In this document: in pieces, positions 11,178 through 22,515 of the stretch | Numbering within the stretch: the first letter of the stretch is position 1 | Layout of the letters: every line of letters starts with the position of its first letter | NCBI GenBank assembly: GCA_018296165.2 | Contig: JACKQL020000035.1 | Span: 520,172 to 584,171, forward strand | From: Termitomyces sp. T153 | Lineage: Eukaryota; Basidiomycota; Agaricomycetes; Agaricales; Lyophyllaceae | Direction: 5' to 3' | Length of the DNA stretch: 64,000 bases | Program-made: the position numbers and the translations under genes | The notes under the pieces: generated by a model | Told to the model about the DNA's origin: nothing | Database searches by the model: none | What the model saw: the letters and a program-made list of their open reading frames with translations, nothing else

Positions 11178-12857
11178 GCTGGAGTGATTTGTAGTTGTTA
11201 TGCAGGGATTTTATTCTGTAAAACGCATGCAATGGGGATGGCACTGATAATTTTGATATTGAGGGGTTCTCAGATTGATGGAGTTGGGTGTTGGAGTTGC
11301 AGTGGTGGGGCCCAGAGCTGTAAGGATGGGGTCTGGAGATGTGGTAGTGGGGTTTGGAGCTACCTAGAGTCAATGGTCAGGGTGCTTTGAGCTTCTATAT
11401 TGATTCTACAGGATATTAGAAAAGAAGCCTTTAGAGTGTGTTTAAGGAGAACTGGGGTAGAGGTGCATCTTTAACTATCAAAGGCTTCCAGATCAATGAG
11501 ACTGAGTGCTGGAGTTGTGATGCTGGGGTCTGGAACTGTAGTAGTGGAGTCTGGAGTTGCCTGGAGTCATTAGTCAGGATACTTCAGGCTTTTGGAATCA
11601 ATTCTAGGAAGTGTTGAAGGATTCCTTCAGGGTGTGTCCAAGAGGAGTCAGGGTGGAGGTGTGCTTTCCTCCCTCTCTTTGTTATCCTTGAAGGTTGTTG
11701 GGGTTTAGTTTGCTCCAGAGCTGTGGGAGTTGGGGTTGGGATGTTGAAGTTGAGAAGGGCTGAGAGTGGGGGAAATGGTGATTGCTAGGTTTGTTTTGGG
11801 GCCTGGGAATTGCATGGTGAGGTTTTTTTGGTCAATGTTGGGGCTGTCATCCTGTAACCAGAGACATCCTAGTATGACTAGAGTCAACTCTGGAGGCTGG
11901 GTAATGAGGGACTGGACCTGGAATCTTAAATTGTTGTTGAGTATGAGGGAGTTGTTGTGAGATTGGACATTCTGAGTAGGATGAGCTCTGATTGAAGGGC
12001 TGGGATTTAAAGGATTGCTTGTGAGTACTTTATGTGGAGGGTCAAATTATCTGCTAACAAAGGTGTGGGAAGCTTCATTGTTGATGAGAGTGGAGAGGAT
12101 TATTAGGGAGTTGTCAAGTTGGACAAGAATGGTTGCATGGACCTCAGACAGAGCTGTGGGGGGTCCCAGGGGTATGAGTGGTGTCTCCCTGTCTCTTGGG
12201 GTGGGGTGGGATGTTGAAGAGCATTGGTTCAGAGTTGAGTGGCTATTCCAGTTGAGGTGGAGGGCAAGGCTGGGTCAGTGGGTTCAGGGTTTGGTGGTAT
12301 GGGGCCAGAAGAAGCTGAAAATGAGAGGGCAGAGGTGTGTAGCTGGGTGGCTAGTATTTGGAGGTCCTATTGTTGTTCATTAGTGAAGGTGACAGTTGTT
12401 TCCATGCAGTGAGTGATATTTCCAGTGGAGTTAAGATCATTGTCAAAGAACTTGGAAAGAATGGGGGTGCCAGGGTGCCAGAGGGGTTGCTGAGTGATTG
12501 CCACCAGGGATTTGTCAATGAAGTGGTTGGTTGTGCCACTGTTGATCATCATAGGGGCAGAGCTAGCAGAGTAGGGAAGAGAGATGCAGAGGAGGAGGGT
12601 GCATGAGGGGTGCAATGGGAGGTGAGCTGGAAGGGTGTCCAGAGAGAGAACCATTGTGTGAGAATGTGGCTGGAGTGGAGGAGATGTTGGTGTCTGATCC
12701 ACAACTTAATGTGCCTTCATGGTCAGAGTGAGACAGAGTAGATCATAGTAGGCTTCAGGCACCAGCCAACTATAAACATTGGTTGGATTTCCAGCAAAAG
12801 TGTTTGCAGGGTTAAATGCAGACATTGAGAGCAGAGTAAGGAGGAGTTTTGATATTA
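11178..12857 (-). pseudogene. E4: family A element 5' internal region with two retropepsin-like domains
   Basis: Minus-strand remnant reading from the LTR at 12858. Just past the primer site and leader comes a first protease domain (NSGTTNHFIDKSL near 12560, catalytic D replaced by N). Then comes a second domain whose active-site region is INNEASHTFVS (near 12090) and whose C-terminal strand is VILGCLWLQDDSPNIDQKNLTMQF (near 11870-11800). E3 has the same pair in the same order. Between the second domain and the RT linker there is a diverged tandem duplication of about 215 bp (11260-11475 and 11480-11690). The copy ends where E1 begins, so RT and integrase, if still present, lie left of the window. 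Confidence 0.72.
12845..12857 (-). promoter_or_regulatory. Putative self-complementary primer site of E4
   Basis: The minus strand reads TAATATCAAAACT next to the LTR. It differs by one transition from the exact complement of AGTCTTGATATT at 13455-13444. Confidence 0.5.
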
Positions 12858-13558
12858 TGTCAGGTTCTGCTAACCACAAGGGCTCAGCTTAACTAGGCAA
12901 GTTCTTACTAGGCAGATGCAATGTCCTGCACTTATAACCTAGTGTTCCAGGGAGGTCCAAACTTCAGATACTTACAAGGATAAGCCAAGGAGAGTAGTCC
13001 AAGCAAGTCAGCAGTGGTCTGGAGAAGTCTGAAACAAGGTATAAAGGAGGGTTGAGCTTGGGGAAGATTCAGATACAAGTCTGGAGGCAAGTATCAAGTA
13101 TGCAGAACAAGCAAAGGCTATGCAAGTGATGGAAGCAGGGCCAGAGATTGATGGGGGATCAATCAGTATCAATGGGTTCTAGGGCCAAGTGTAGAGTGAG
13201 GTCCAGAGTTAATTATGAATGTACGAGGTTGTCAAAGTATGATCAGAATTTATAACAGAGTTAGAGTTGAAAGGGATTTAGGCAACAATAAAGGAAATAG
13301 AGGCAGACAAGATGAGATGGAGTCAAGACAAGACAGAGATGAGAACAAAATAGGATTGAGACCAGACACAAGGCTAGAGACAGGAAATAGAGACAAGACC
13401 AAGAAATGTAACCAGAATGCAAATATAACAGAGAAGTATCAGCAATATCAAGACTACTGTAGCAGATATTGCTCTACAACTTATATACTAGCTATCAGAA
13501 CTCCTCTCAGGACTGCAGGTCTGACAGTGGGGCTTGTCAGAGGTGTGCAGTGGAGACC
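12858..13558 (-). repeat. 5' LTR of E4 (family A), truncated
   Basis: On the plus strand it starts TGTCAGGTTCTGC and follows the family A LTR through the presumed start site (13444-13455) and a TATA-like ATATAAG (13490-13484 in minus sense). It stops at about 13558, where AT-rich unrelated sequence begins, so the U3 part is missing. Confidence 0.75.
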
Positions 13559-13960
13559 ATAACCTATAGATAATTACAGTTGTTTAGTTCTCAGTCACAC
13601 CAATGTAATGAAGTACAACTGAGCATTACCTATAGATGAAAACAGTGTTTACAGGAAATAAATGAGTATGGAATAAGCAAGATATAAGGACTATGAGCTC
13701 ACTCTTATTCACACCAATATAATGAAGTATGACTGAGGGTGGCTTTCTGTATATCCAAAGCATAAGAACAAATATATTTAAGGTTTATGGCAAAGACTAG
13801 CAGATACCAATCATGCAGAAGGTAACCTACAAGGGAATTGAGGCACATGACATGACAGTTGTGCAAGTCAATGCTCAACAAGGTTATAGACCCCATTTGC
13901 ACTTTTACTTCATAGAGCTGTTGCTCCAAAACAACTCAAAAATAAACCACATTACATTAT
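13559..13960. other. AT-rich spacer with a short direct repeat
   Basis: No gene is recognisable. TCACACCAAT(G/A)TAATGAAGTA occurs near 13593 and 13710 with similar flanks. The segment precedes the copia gag frame and may hold its lost LTR or leader, but no LTR ends are evident. Confidence 0.4.
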
Positions 13961-16770
13961 ATGCACTATGTCCACTTACAAAATTACCTACAACAAAACA
14001 TGACATCTACACATCCATCTAACCCACCAAATTTCCTGAAAGAAGCCCACTTTGATGGCACTAACTATGTCACATTCAAAAACCAAGTCATAATTGCTGC
14101 CAGGGCTCAAGGTGCCTACAGGTACCTAGATAGAATGATCACTAAGCTAACAAAGGTATCCATCATAAAAGAGAGTGAGCAAAAACCTACCTGATGGTCA
14201 TTGACTTCTCCATTCCTAGAGCAGTCTGATTATCTACAATACCAAAAACCCTGTGGGATTAGGGATCAAAATGGATGGTTCTGCTGCAGAAACATGAGAG
14301 GAGCTCACCAGTAACTATGGATTATCCTCAGAGATAGCTGCTATGAATGCTAAAAAACACTTATGAGACACAGAATTCACTGATGGCATGGACTTCTGGA
14401 AGCACATGGAGGATCTTCAAGAAAAATGGAAGTTGGCAACAGAACAAGGAGCAATACTAAATGATGCAGCATTCTGAACTATGCTTCTCCTGGAATGCAG
14501 TGGTAGCTGGAGTGTGTACCATGAAAACATCTAAGGACATTATTGCAGCACTCACCATACACTGGGATTAATTAGTACTACAGAAGCAGAAATTGGGAGT
14601 TTCAGTAATGGTGCTACAGGCACAGACCAAACTGAGGCTAGTATGTGTCAACCTCAACTGCCAAAGAAATGGACACACTATCAAAAATTGTTACTGGAAG
14701 GGTGGAGGAAAAGAGGGAAAATTTCTGCCTAACTTTAGGAACAAGGAGAAGATCTTCCAACCCCCATCTAGTAACATCTCCAACAATACAATCTTGCTTG
14801 CCATGAACATAGCCATCTTGACCACTCAAGGGGAAGCCAACATGCAAACCCCTTCTACACAAGCACACATCATGTATGCACTCTCAGCTACAACTCAGAC
14901 TGCAAAAGACACATCAGAAATCCCCACATATGCCAATTCAGGGGCAACTGACTATTTTTTCATCAGCAAGGATGCATTCTTGGACTATGAGGAACTATTG
15001 AGCCCCATCAAAGAACATGCTGCCCCAAAAAGTGTGATGTTTTGTGTAGTCAGACAAGGTACTGTATGCAGAATGTGCAAAACTGCAAATGGCTCATCAG
15101 AACTAGTATTCAAGAATGCTCTACATGCCCCAGACCTTACCTCAAACCTAATCTCCATAAATAAATTTGGCCTAGCTGGATTCAACATCATTTTTGGTGG
15201 TGGACTAGTTTGCTTCCAGAACTCAGCTGGCAGGGAAGTCTTATATGGCAAGGAAAAGGGAGGAATGTACCTAATTGGTGCACTCAGAGGAATGGAAGCC
15301 CCATTGGCCATGACTGCCAAGTCTATGATGAAACCCACAAGTCTTGACATCTGGCATAGAAGATTTGGTCATGCTAGCATATCCATAATCAAGAAGGCCT
15401 TAGCAGGGCATCTTGTAGACAGTCTAGAGGTAAAAGGCAAACTCACCATATCTGGAGTGTGCAAAGACTGTATCTACAGCAAGCATGCTGCTCAACCATA
15501 TAATGTTGTGGTAGAACCTGAGGGAGCCCCAAATGACTATGTATATATAGACTTGTGGGGGCCAGCAAGTGTGACATCTATGGGTAGAGCAAACTGCATG
15601 ATGGTAGCAGTGGATGGTGAATCATTGCACATATTGGTATACTTTCTAACAAGAAAAGATGCCATGACCACTCTCACTGTGTTTGTCATATCACACCAAA
15701 TCTGAGCACCAGACCAGATGTAAACTGCATGAAATAAGGGTTGATGTGGGTAGAGAATGGTTAAATGAATTGTGGACATCATACCTGAGTACACATAGCA
15801 TCATCCTCAGGGTCACTACACCCTATGTGCATGCCCAAAATGGTGTGGCTGAATGAGCAAACCAAATGATCCTAGAGTGAGTGCATTGCATCCTGGCTGA
15901 AAGCAAATTACTCAAAGGACTCTGGGCAGAGGCTGTGGCAGCTAAGGTCTACACAAGAAACTTACTCCCATCATCACACTACCCAAAAATAATCCCTAAG
16001 CATTCCAGGATGGGTAGATGGCAGGAGGTAGACCACCTACAACCATAGGAGTGTCTGGCCTGGGAAAAAGTACCTGATGAGTTAATACAGTCCAAACTAG
16101 ATCCTAGGTCAGTCAGAACATGCCTTGTAGTGTATGCAAATAGTGGTAACCACCTGTACAATCAGCAATCAAGGTATATTGTTACATCATAAGATGTTAT
16201 CTTTGAAGAGGGAGTAGGACATTGCCCTCTCACCATACTTGATGAAGCCATTGAGGGAGACATACCACTCTCAGTTGCCACCCAAGAACCCCCAACTCCA
16301 ACACCTAGCTCCAGCCAAGTTCTCCTCAGACAACCTGTGGCATCAAGGATCCAACCAGGGCCAATGTACCCTGACACTGTGCCTGGTACTGACTCCACAA
16401 TTGGAGGCTCTGATCAGACACCATCCCCTGCAATCATGCAAACCCTATGCAGGTTGACAAGACTAGCCAGGCCAACCTCAGCTCTAATTGCAGCACAAGA
16501 AACCTTGCAAAGGGAACAGGACATGCATGAGGAAGGAGAAGACTGGGCTTCTGCAGAGGACCAGCCAATGGCTATGATGGCTGAGAGCCCATACAGTTAC
16601 TTGTTGGCCATGGATGCTAGAGAGGAGATGAACATACCAAAGACCTACATAGAGGCAATGAAGAGGAGCAACTTATGGCAACCAGCAAATGAGGAATTAA
16701 GAGTGATGGAGGAACAAAGTGTCTTTGAACTCATGAATAAAGTGATGGTGCCAAAGGACACCAAGCAGTG
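13961..16770 (+). pseudogene. Ty1/copia gag-pol remnant, truncated in reverse transcriptase
   Basis: Plus-strand copia polyprotein in broken frames. Gag starts near 13999 (PPNFLKEAHFDGTNYVTFKN) and continues in shifted frames to the zinc knuckle near 14650-14700 (CVNLNC..GHTIKNC). A 370-codon open stretch (14593-15705) holds the protease site NSGATDYFF (usual D now N), the GAG-pre-integrase region (LDIWHRRFGHASISII, CKDCIYSK) and the start of the integrase core (YVYIDLWGPASVTSMG). Later fragments continue integrase, and the RT N-terminus is seen at 16610-16765 (AREEMNIPKTYIEAMK, then WQPANEELRVMEE). RT is cut at about 16765, where Helitron sequence starts. There is no LTR on either side. Confidence 0.85.
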
Positions 16771-19700
16771 AGTGCAGTCTTGTTTGCATTAGGCCTGGCA
16801 GCTACCATCTCCAAAGGCTCATTATCCTGAAAGTAGACTTCATGTTGGCCCTCCAAATGCATAGGTTATTGATATGCAGGGGGATGTTCTCCATGCATGT
16901 TAAATTCAAAGATGTGCCAGCAAGCCTCAGGTGCAGAGATGTATCTGGCATCCAAGTGTTCCTTGATTTCATCCCTCTGGTCCATCTGCTCTCCAGCAAT
17001 CTCCAAAAGTTGTCCTATCATGGCCTTTGTAGATGTACTTGTGAATATACTTGATAGCTTCCACTGAAGCACAAACCTCCACATTGATATGACTTTTGTA
17101 CTTGGCTGAGAGATAAGGGTTGTATGGGACAACATTACAATTGTCATAAAGATGACCATTCTTTTCAAAGAAGTGCCCATTGTCAGGTCTGGCATGCTGA
17201 GGATAGCCATTATCTCTGTACTGAGTAGCCTCTTGGAATTCCTTTGGGTATTTCTTGGAACATTTGCCATCTACCATGCACTTAGCATTGGGTTTGGCAG
17301 CTCCACATGGACCATGGACTATGTTGGTAGTAACAACCTGACAATAAAGATAAGTAACTGACTCCAAGATTCAAACAAAGCCAATACCTGATACAATTGA
17401 GGCTGGGCAACTGGATCTGGAATTTGGGCAGAGACAATGGAATCCACATCAGATGCATCCTTAATCCCATGATGGCAATGGAAAAAGATCAAGATGTGCA
17501 TATGTGGAAGTCCTCTCTTTTGAAATTCAATGGTATGAACATAAGCCACACAGCTGTCAAAGAGACCTTCCTTGATCTCCTTCACCACAGCATTTTTCTT
17601 GAGTTCAAATACTCTGGCAACAATATCAGGTTGATCAGCAGCTGTTTGCCTTTTCCCATTGACTGCAGGTTTCTTCAAGAGAGCTTCTTCAGTTTCTGAC
17701 CACTTTGGATTGGCAGTCATAGTTAAGAAGAGGTCAGGTTTTCCAAAATTCCTGCAGATAGCCATAGAGTCCTGGAATAATTGCTGCATATGTTGATCAC
17801 TTCCAGTATGGGAGGATGGGAGGATAACACAACAACTTTGTGGAGTAACTTGTTCATCTCCAGCAACATCATCCACTATGCACTGAATAGACTTCAGCTC
17901 TGATCTTCTTCTAATTGTGCTGAACCCAATTCAACTTGTTTTGCTCAGTGGAAGCCCATGCATCCACAACATATTGTTGAAATAGCCTCCCACTCCAGAG
18001 TAATGGTGCATTGAATTCCAAAGTTCTTTGCTACAGCCTATATGCATAATATGCTGTTTGAGTGACCTTTGCAGATCTTTGTTGATTCTGTGGTCTAAAA
18101 TAAGAGCAAATGTCAGTATGAAATCCAGGCTGTCCAGTGGGAAAGATGATGGTATAATGCAATGGAGTGTAATATGGGTGCAAGTGACTGATCTGCTTGA
18201 TTGACCTCCATGCAAGTGCAAGACTATATCACAATGATTTGATCACTCCTCTGAGCCATCTCCTGGAATTACAGCTGCAACTCCCTCCTGTTTATTGGGG
18301 TCATTATAGTGTTGAGGGTCTCCAAAATCAGCTGTAAGCTTGACAGAAAGCCTTTGTGGTTGGCCTTCTGGAACTTATCCCATAATTTGCCTGGCCTGCT
18401 TGTATAAGCCAATGAAGGGATTGATTCTAGCAAGCATATCCTGCAAAGAGGCCATTATCTGAGAAGCAAGCCTGGGATTGTCCTGTTGACAAAAAGCTAA
18501 TTACTGATTATGGTCATCAAAGTAGAGCTGTGCATATACAGGAAGATTGCCTTAAATAGGAAGTGAGGCACCTGTCAAATAATGTAGTTCTCCATTGATC
18601 CTAAAGCTGTATGGTCCAGGAGCATTGGTAATAGCATGGTCAATTTTAACTCTCAGAGATGTGAATGCAAAAGTTGCATTATATTGACAGATAGATGTTT
18701 TAAAAGTGTCAGAGAGAGCATGGTGGCCATGGAGTAGGTTCAGTAAAGAGAGTCTCAAAGCCTGGGCAAATTCACCTGGCCTTGTAAGCAGCACATGCTA
18801 AATTTTGGATTATTTCTGGTAGACTTGGTGAGCTTATCAGCATCAAAACGTAGAGCTTGGCAGTGTGGACATATGACAGTCATAGGACCAAGATAATGTG
18901 GTGTCATCAAATAAGGTTGTCTTACTCTTGGATTCAGCTGAACAAGACCAAGCTGTGGTGGAATAGGAAGTTCAAGGGGAGGCTCTGATACTTCTGCTTG
19001 TATATTTTCAGCAGGATTTTCTGGTTGTGGCAGAACATTGGGAAGGGCAGGATCCAAGTCTTCTGCAGGTCTCTGTTGAGCATGATCAACATATTCCAAG
19101 CCATGATCAGAAGACATGTCATCCTGACAACCCAATGGATCATCAAGGGGAGAATTCAATTGTTCTGCTGGTTGATGTTCAGCAGGATCAACATATTCCA
19201 AGTTATCCTCAGAAGGTATATCATTCTGAGGACCTAAATCATTAAAATCCTCTTCCAGATTGGCTTCATGTTGCTGTTCCCAGCCTTGAAAAATCCTTTG
19301 AGCCATAGCTGCATTCAAAGGTCTATGTTCAGGATTCAGATCAATATGCTGTTAGACTTTGTTAGTCCAAGTGGCATTTTCAAGTTGTCTTTGACTGACC
19401 TCTTCTTCTTTCCTCACTCAACCTTTCCTGGCTCAGAATAGCCAAAGCCTGTTGCCTCTTCTGATCTTGTCTCAGCCTTTGTTGCTCTTGGAATACTGCT
19501 AGTGCCTATACTGCTAGTGCCTCTTGTTGTTGCCTCTCCTGCTTTGTAGCCATAGCAATATGCCTTAGTCTTTGCTGCTCTTGCAAGATTGCCAGTGCCT
19601 GCTCTTGTTGCCTGTCTCAGCCTTTGTTGCTCTTCCAACAGTGCTTGGGGAGCAAGTGGAGCTGGTACAATTATAAGCTCTGGTAAGGGAGCATTCCTGA

Positions 19701-20292
19701 TCCTTCTATGTACAGGAGCAGGCACCAGTGGCACCATTCTAGGTGAAGGATTCTGTAAAGGAGCATCCCAACCTTCTGGCAAAACTGTTTCTGGAATGAC
19801 CATAGCAGCTTGAGTAACAGCAGACTGATTGAGTCTATTGCCTCTTCTCTGTACAGGAGCAGGTAGAGGTGGCACCACTCTAGGTATGTGATTCTCTAAA
19901 GGAGCATCCCACCCTTCAGGCAAAACAGTTTCTGGAATGACTATAAAAAATGGATCAGCAGCAGCAGCTGGCTGCTTAATAGGTCTTCCTAAAGAGCCAG
20001 AAGCAGTGGCTATAGGTCTCAAACCCCCAGATACTATAGATTGATTGATACTCCCAGTTCCCATACTCCCAGACCCCAATTGAAGTAGTGGGACAACCAC
20101 AGTATTGATTTGTTCCAAAGATCTATTGTTTCTATTTGCATGACAATCATCAGGATCTGTCATTTGTAACTGTTCAAGTCTCCTTTGAATCCTAGCTTGT
20201 TGCCTTTGGCTTCCAGGAGGTAGTAGGTGCTTGCCTACAACATCAATTGTTAAGCAATTTAACAGTTGAAAACCATTAAAATTGACTTGCAT
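16771..20292 (-). pseudogene. H1: Helitron Rep-helicase protein, N-terminus to end of Rep region
   Basis: The minus-strand reading starts at 20292. An N-terminal low-complexity region includes a roughly 142-bp direct duplication (ETVLPEGWDAPL twice, 19711-19942). A Cys-rich segment follows (CPHCQALRFDADKL, then CC, near 18860-18790), then a Helitron-specific region (18794-18552). The Rep endonuclease follows with FLTMTANPKW (near 17720) and the HUH motif GLPHMHI (codons about 17513-17493), and after it IKYIHKYIYKGHDR (near 17070), which holds the presumed catalytic tyrosines. The copy ends at 16771 in copia RT and lacks the Pif1-type helicase. Frameshifts and stops disrupt it throughout. Confidence 0.85.
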
Positions 20293-20816
20293 GATGAGAT
20301 AATTAATATATCAATAGCTCAATGTGATTAAGGATTTACTAAGGAGCTTGTTAGTCAACATCAATCAATCAATAGATGTGACCAAACATACTTTGTCATG
20401 TGGCCTCCTTTCTACAACCTCAGAAATGTCCATTATTTGGTCATGTTGTGTCAAAAAACATGCAAGGCATGAAAAACAGTGTCCACTAAATCATGTTTGG
20501 CCTTTTTCATCCCTGAAGACTATCTGGCACCTTTCACACATAGTCAAATGATGGTATACATTTATTAAAGTTGTCTACTATATTTTTTTGGTAAAAAATG
20601 TATTTGAAGAGCAGCAAAACAGCCAAGTCTGATTCTATTACCATAAAAGGGTTTAAATTAGTCAACATTTGTCAGCACTGACAAATTTTAGGCAGCATAG
20701 TTCTTCCCAGGAGTCATCACATAGGCACAGCCACTTTCCCATGTCTGTCATTGCATAATATAGAGATGAGCTACAGTCTGTGCCTTTGGGATGGGCCTGT
20801 AGCTCTTGCTTCATCC

Positions 20817-20999
20817 CAGACCCAACCTCACTACATTTGGTTAGGTCTTTGTATTTTGTCAACTCAATGCTGAGATCCAGACCCAACCTCACTATGTTTG
20901 GATAGGTCTTTGTATTTTGTCAGTTCAATGCTGAGATCCAGACTCAACCTCACTACATTTGGTTAAGTCTTTGTATTTTGCCAACTCAATGGTGAGATC
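20817..20999. repeat. Tandem array, about 61-bp unit, three copies plus a partial
   Basis: Copies start at 20817, 20878, 20939 and (partial) 21000 with CAGAC(C/T)CAACCTCAC. Each unit has ACCCAACC and a downstream GGTTAGGT-type arm able to form an imperfect hairpin. It is related to the 59-bp array at 34457-35090. Confidence 0.85.
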
Positions 21000-22178
21000 C
21001 AAACTCAACCTCAGTTTGTCTTCCATGTTGTTGATAAGAGTTCCCAAATAAAGTAATCAAGATTGTCATATTAAGGGAGCTTTCCTACTCATCTCTTTCA
21101 CTAGACTTTTGTCTTTCTTTTTTAAATCAATGTGTTGATATTCCTGTCATTGTCAATGTCACTCTTTACTATGATTTCAATTATATTTCACTCAGTCAAA
21201 TGAACCTTCCTTCATAAGTATTCCATTATTTTTAACATAATGCTGAAATCCAGCCCAAACTTCACTTCACTTGGTTAGGTTTTCAATATTCCAACTCTTT
21301 CAAGGGATTATCAATCAATAGATCATAGATCATCTTTAATATACTTGAAAATTTAGAATCATTAATGAATCAAAGTCTCCTCCACCTTCTGTTCCTTTAT
21401 TACTCATACACTTTGAAGATCATGTTGGACAATTTTTGGACACTAAACTACACTAAAGAGAAAGAAATTAGAGAAAGTAGCCTGAGCAATGAGATATCTA
21501 CAATCTCATCTATGGTATCACTAAGTGGTACTAACACTTAGCAATCAGACCTTTGACTTGATACTTTATTAAAGTGGTGACAATGCTTTAATAATCTATT
21601 TCCAATACTCTATCTAATCAAGATTTATTACATATCACTCATCTGTTTTCTTCAACTCAATATATCTGACATACAATCATCTAATCACAAACCATACACC
21701 TTCAAATCAGAAACCCTGTGGATCCTCAAAAACAGGACCTAGCCTACAGCTATCAGCAAGCCAATCTATCAAAACATACATATATTTCATAGTAGTGAGG
21801 GAAAAACCTCCTGTTCTAGTCCCTTAACAAAGGACCATCAACTTTACATATTCTATATTAATACTGCCTTCTAAAGCTTTTTCCATCTCAAAGTAATCTT
21901 CAATGCTCTCTTCACCAATAGTAGCATAATAAATTAAATCCACCATCCTTTTTCAGAGGCTATCATAATGTAGTCAAATATCTATTGAGAGCAGGAAAAG
22001 TTGGAGATGATCAGGAGTAAGTTGACCCTAAGATATAGAAACTGATTACTGTAAAACTATAAGAATTCACACTTTCAAGTCTGAACCATACACCTTGAAA
22101 TCAGAAAGCCAGCATACAGCTATCAGCACAGTCCAAGTATAGCCTCACTTTGTTTGGTTAAGGATTTGAATTCACAAT

Positions 22179-22515
22179 TCAATGTTGGTACCTGTCACAA
22201 CCCACTTCCTGGAGTTCCTTAGGGCAACTCTCATCACATTTAGGCACAGTAGTATCATTGCATGGCAGCATTCTAGCATGCCAAGTGGCAGGGTCATTGT
22301 TAATATTAGCAAATGTTGGTATTGGCAGTGGAAGAGGGTTAATTGGTGAAGAGGGGATAGATTGGGCTTCTGGGAAGAAGATAGAGTCAGTAGGAGTCAA
22401 AGGTGAAAGGGGTGTGTCAAGGAAGCTTTTGATAAAGGCACCTGGAAAATTGGCAAGGATTTCGCTAACATCACAACAATTTCTAGCAGTTTTGAGTTTG
22501 TTGGCAAGAGGTCAA
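22179..22515 (-). other. Unrecognised open minus-strand stretch at the E3 left edge
   Basis: About 110 codons are open on the minus strand with protein-like composition (for example NCCDVSEILANFPGAFIKSF and SPINPLPLPIPTFANINN). The stretch starts inside E3 and runs across the LTR stub into the flank. I do not recognise it. It may be a fragment of another element that replaced the E3 5' LTR. No start or splice sites are assigned. Confidence 0.25.
22188..22192. repeat. Left target-site duplication of E3 (GTACC)
   Basis: GTACC precedes the LTR start at 22193 and recurs at 33813-33817 right after the 3' LTR. Confidence 0.75.

Larger units (their letters stand above)
20293..22192. other. AT-rich inter-Helitron spacer, E3-proximal left part
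   Basis: No coding region is recognisable. It contains a 61-bp repeat array (20817-20999) and a leader upstream of it (about 20705-20816) that is homologous to 34340-34456. Scattered single repeat-like units occur near 21250 and 22130. It ends at the GTACC target duplication of E3 and continues at 33813. Confidence 0.55.

Noticed and set aside
17152..17699. Plus-strand frames across the Helitron
   Set aside because: They are antisense to clear Rep motifs on the minus strand.
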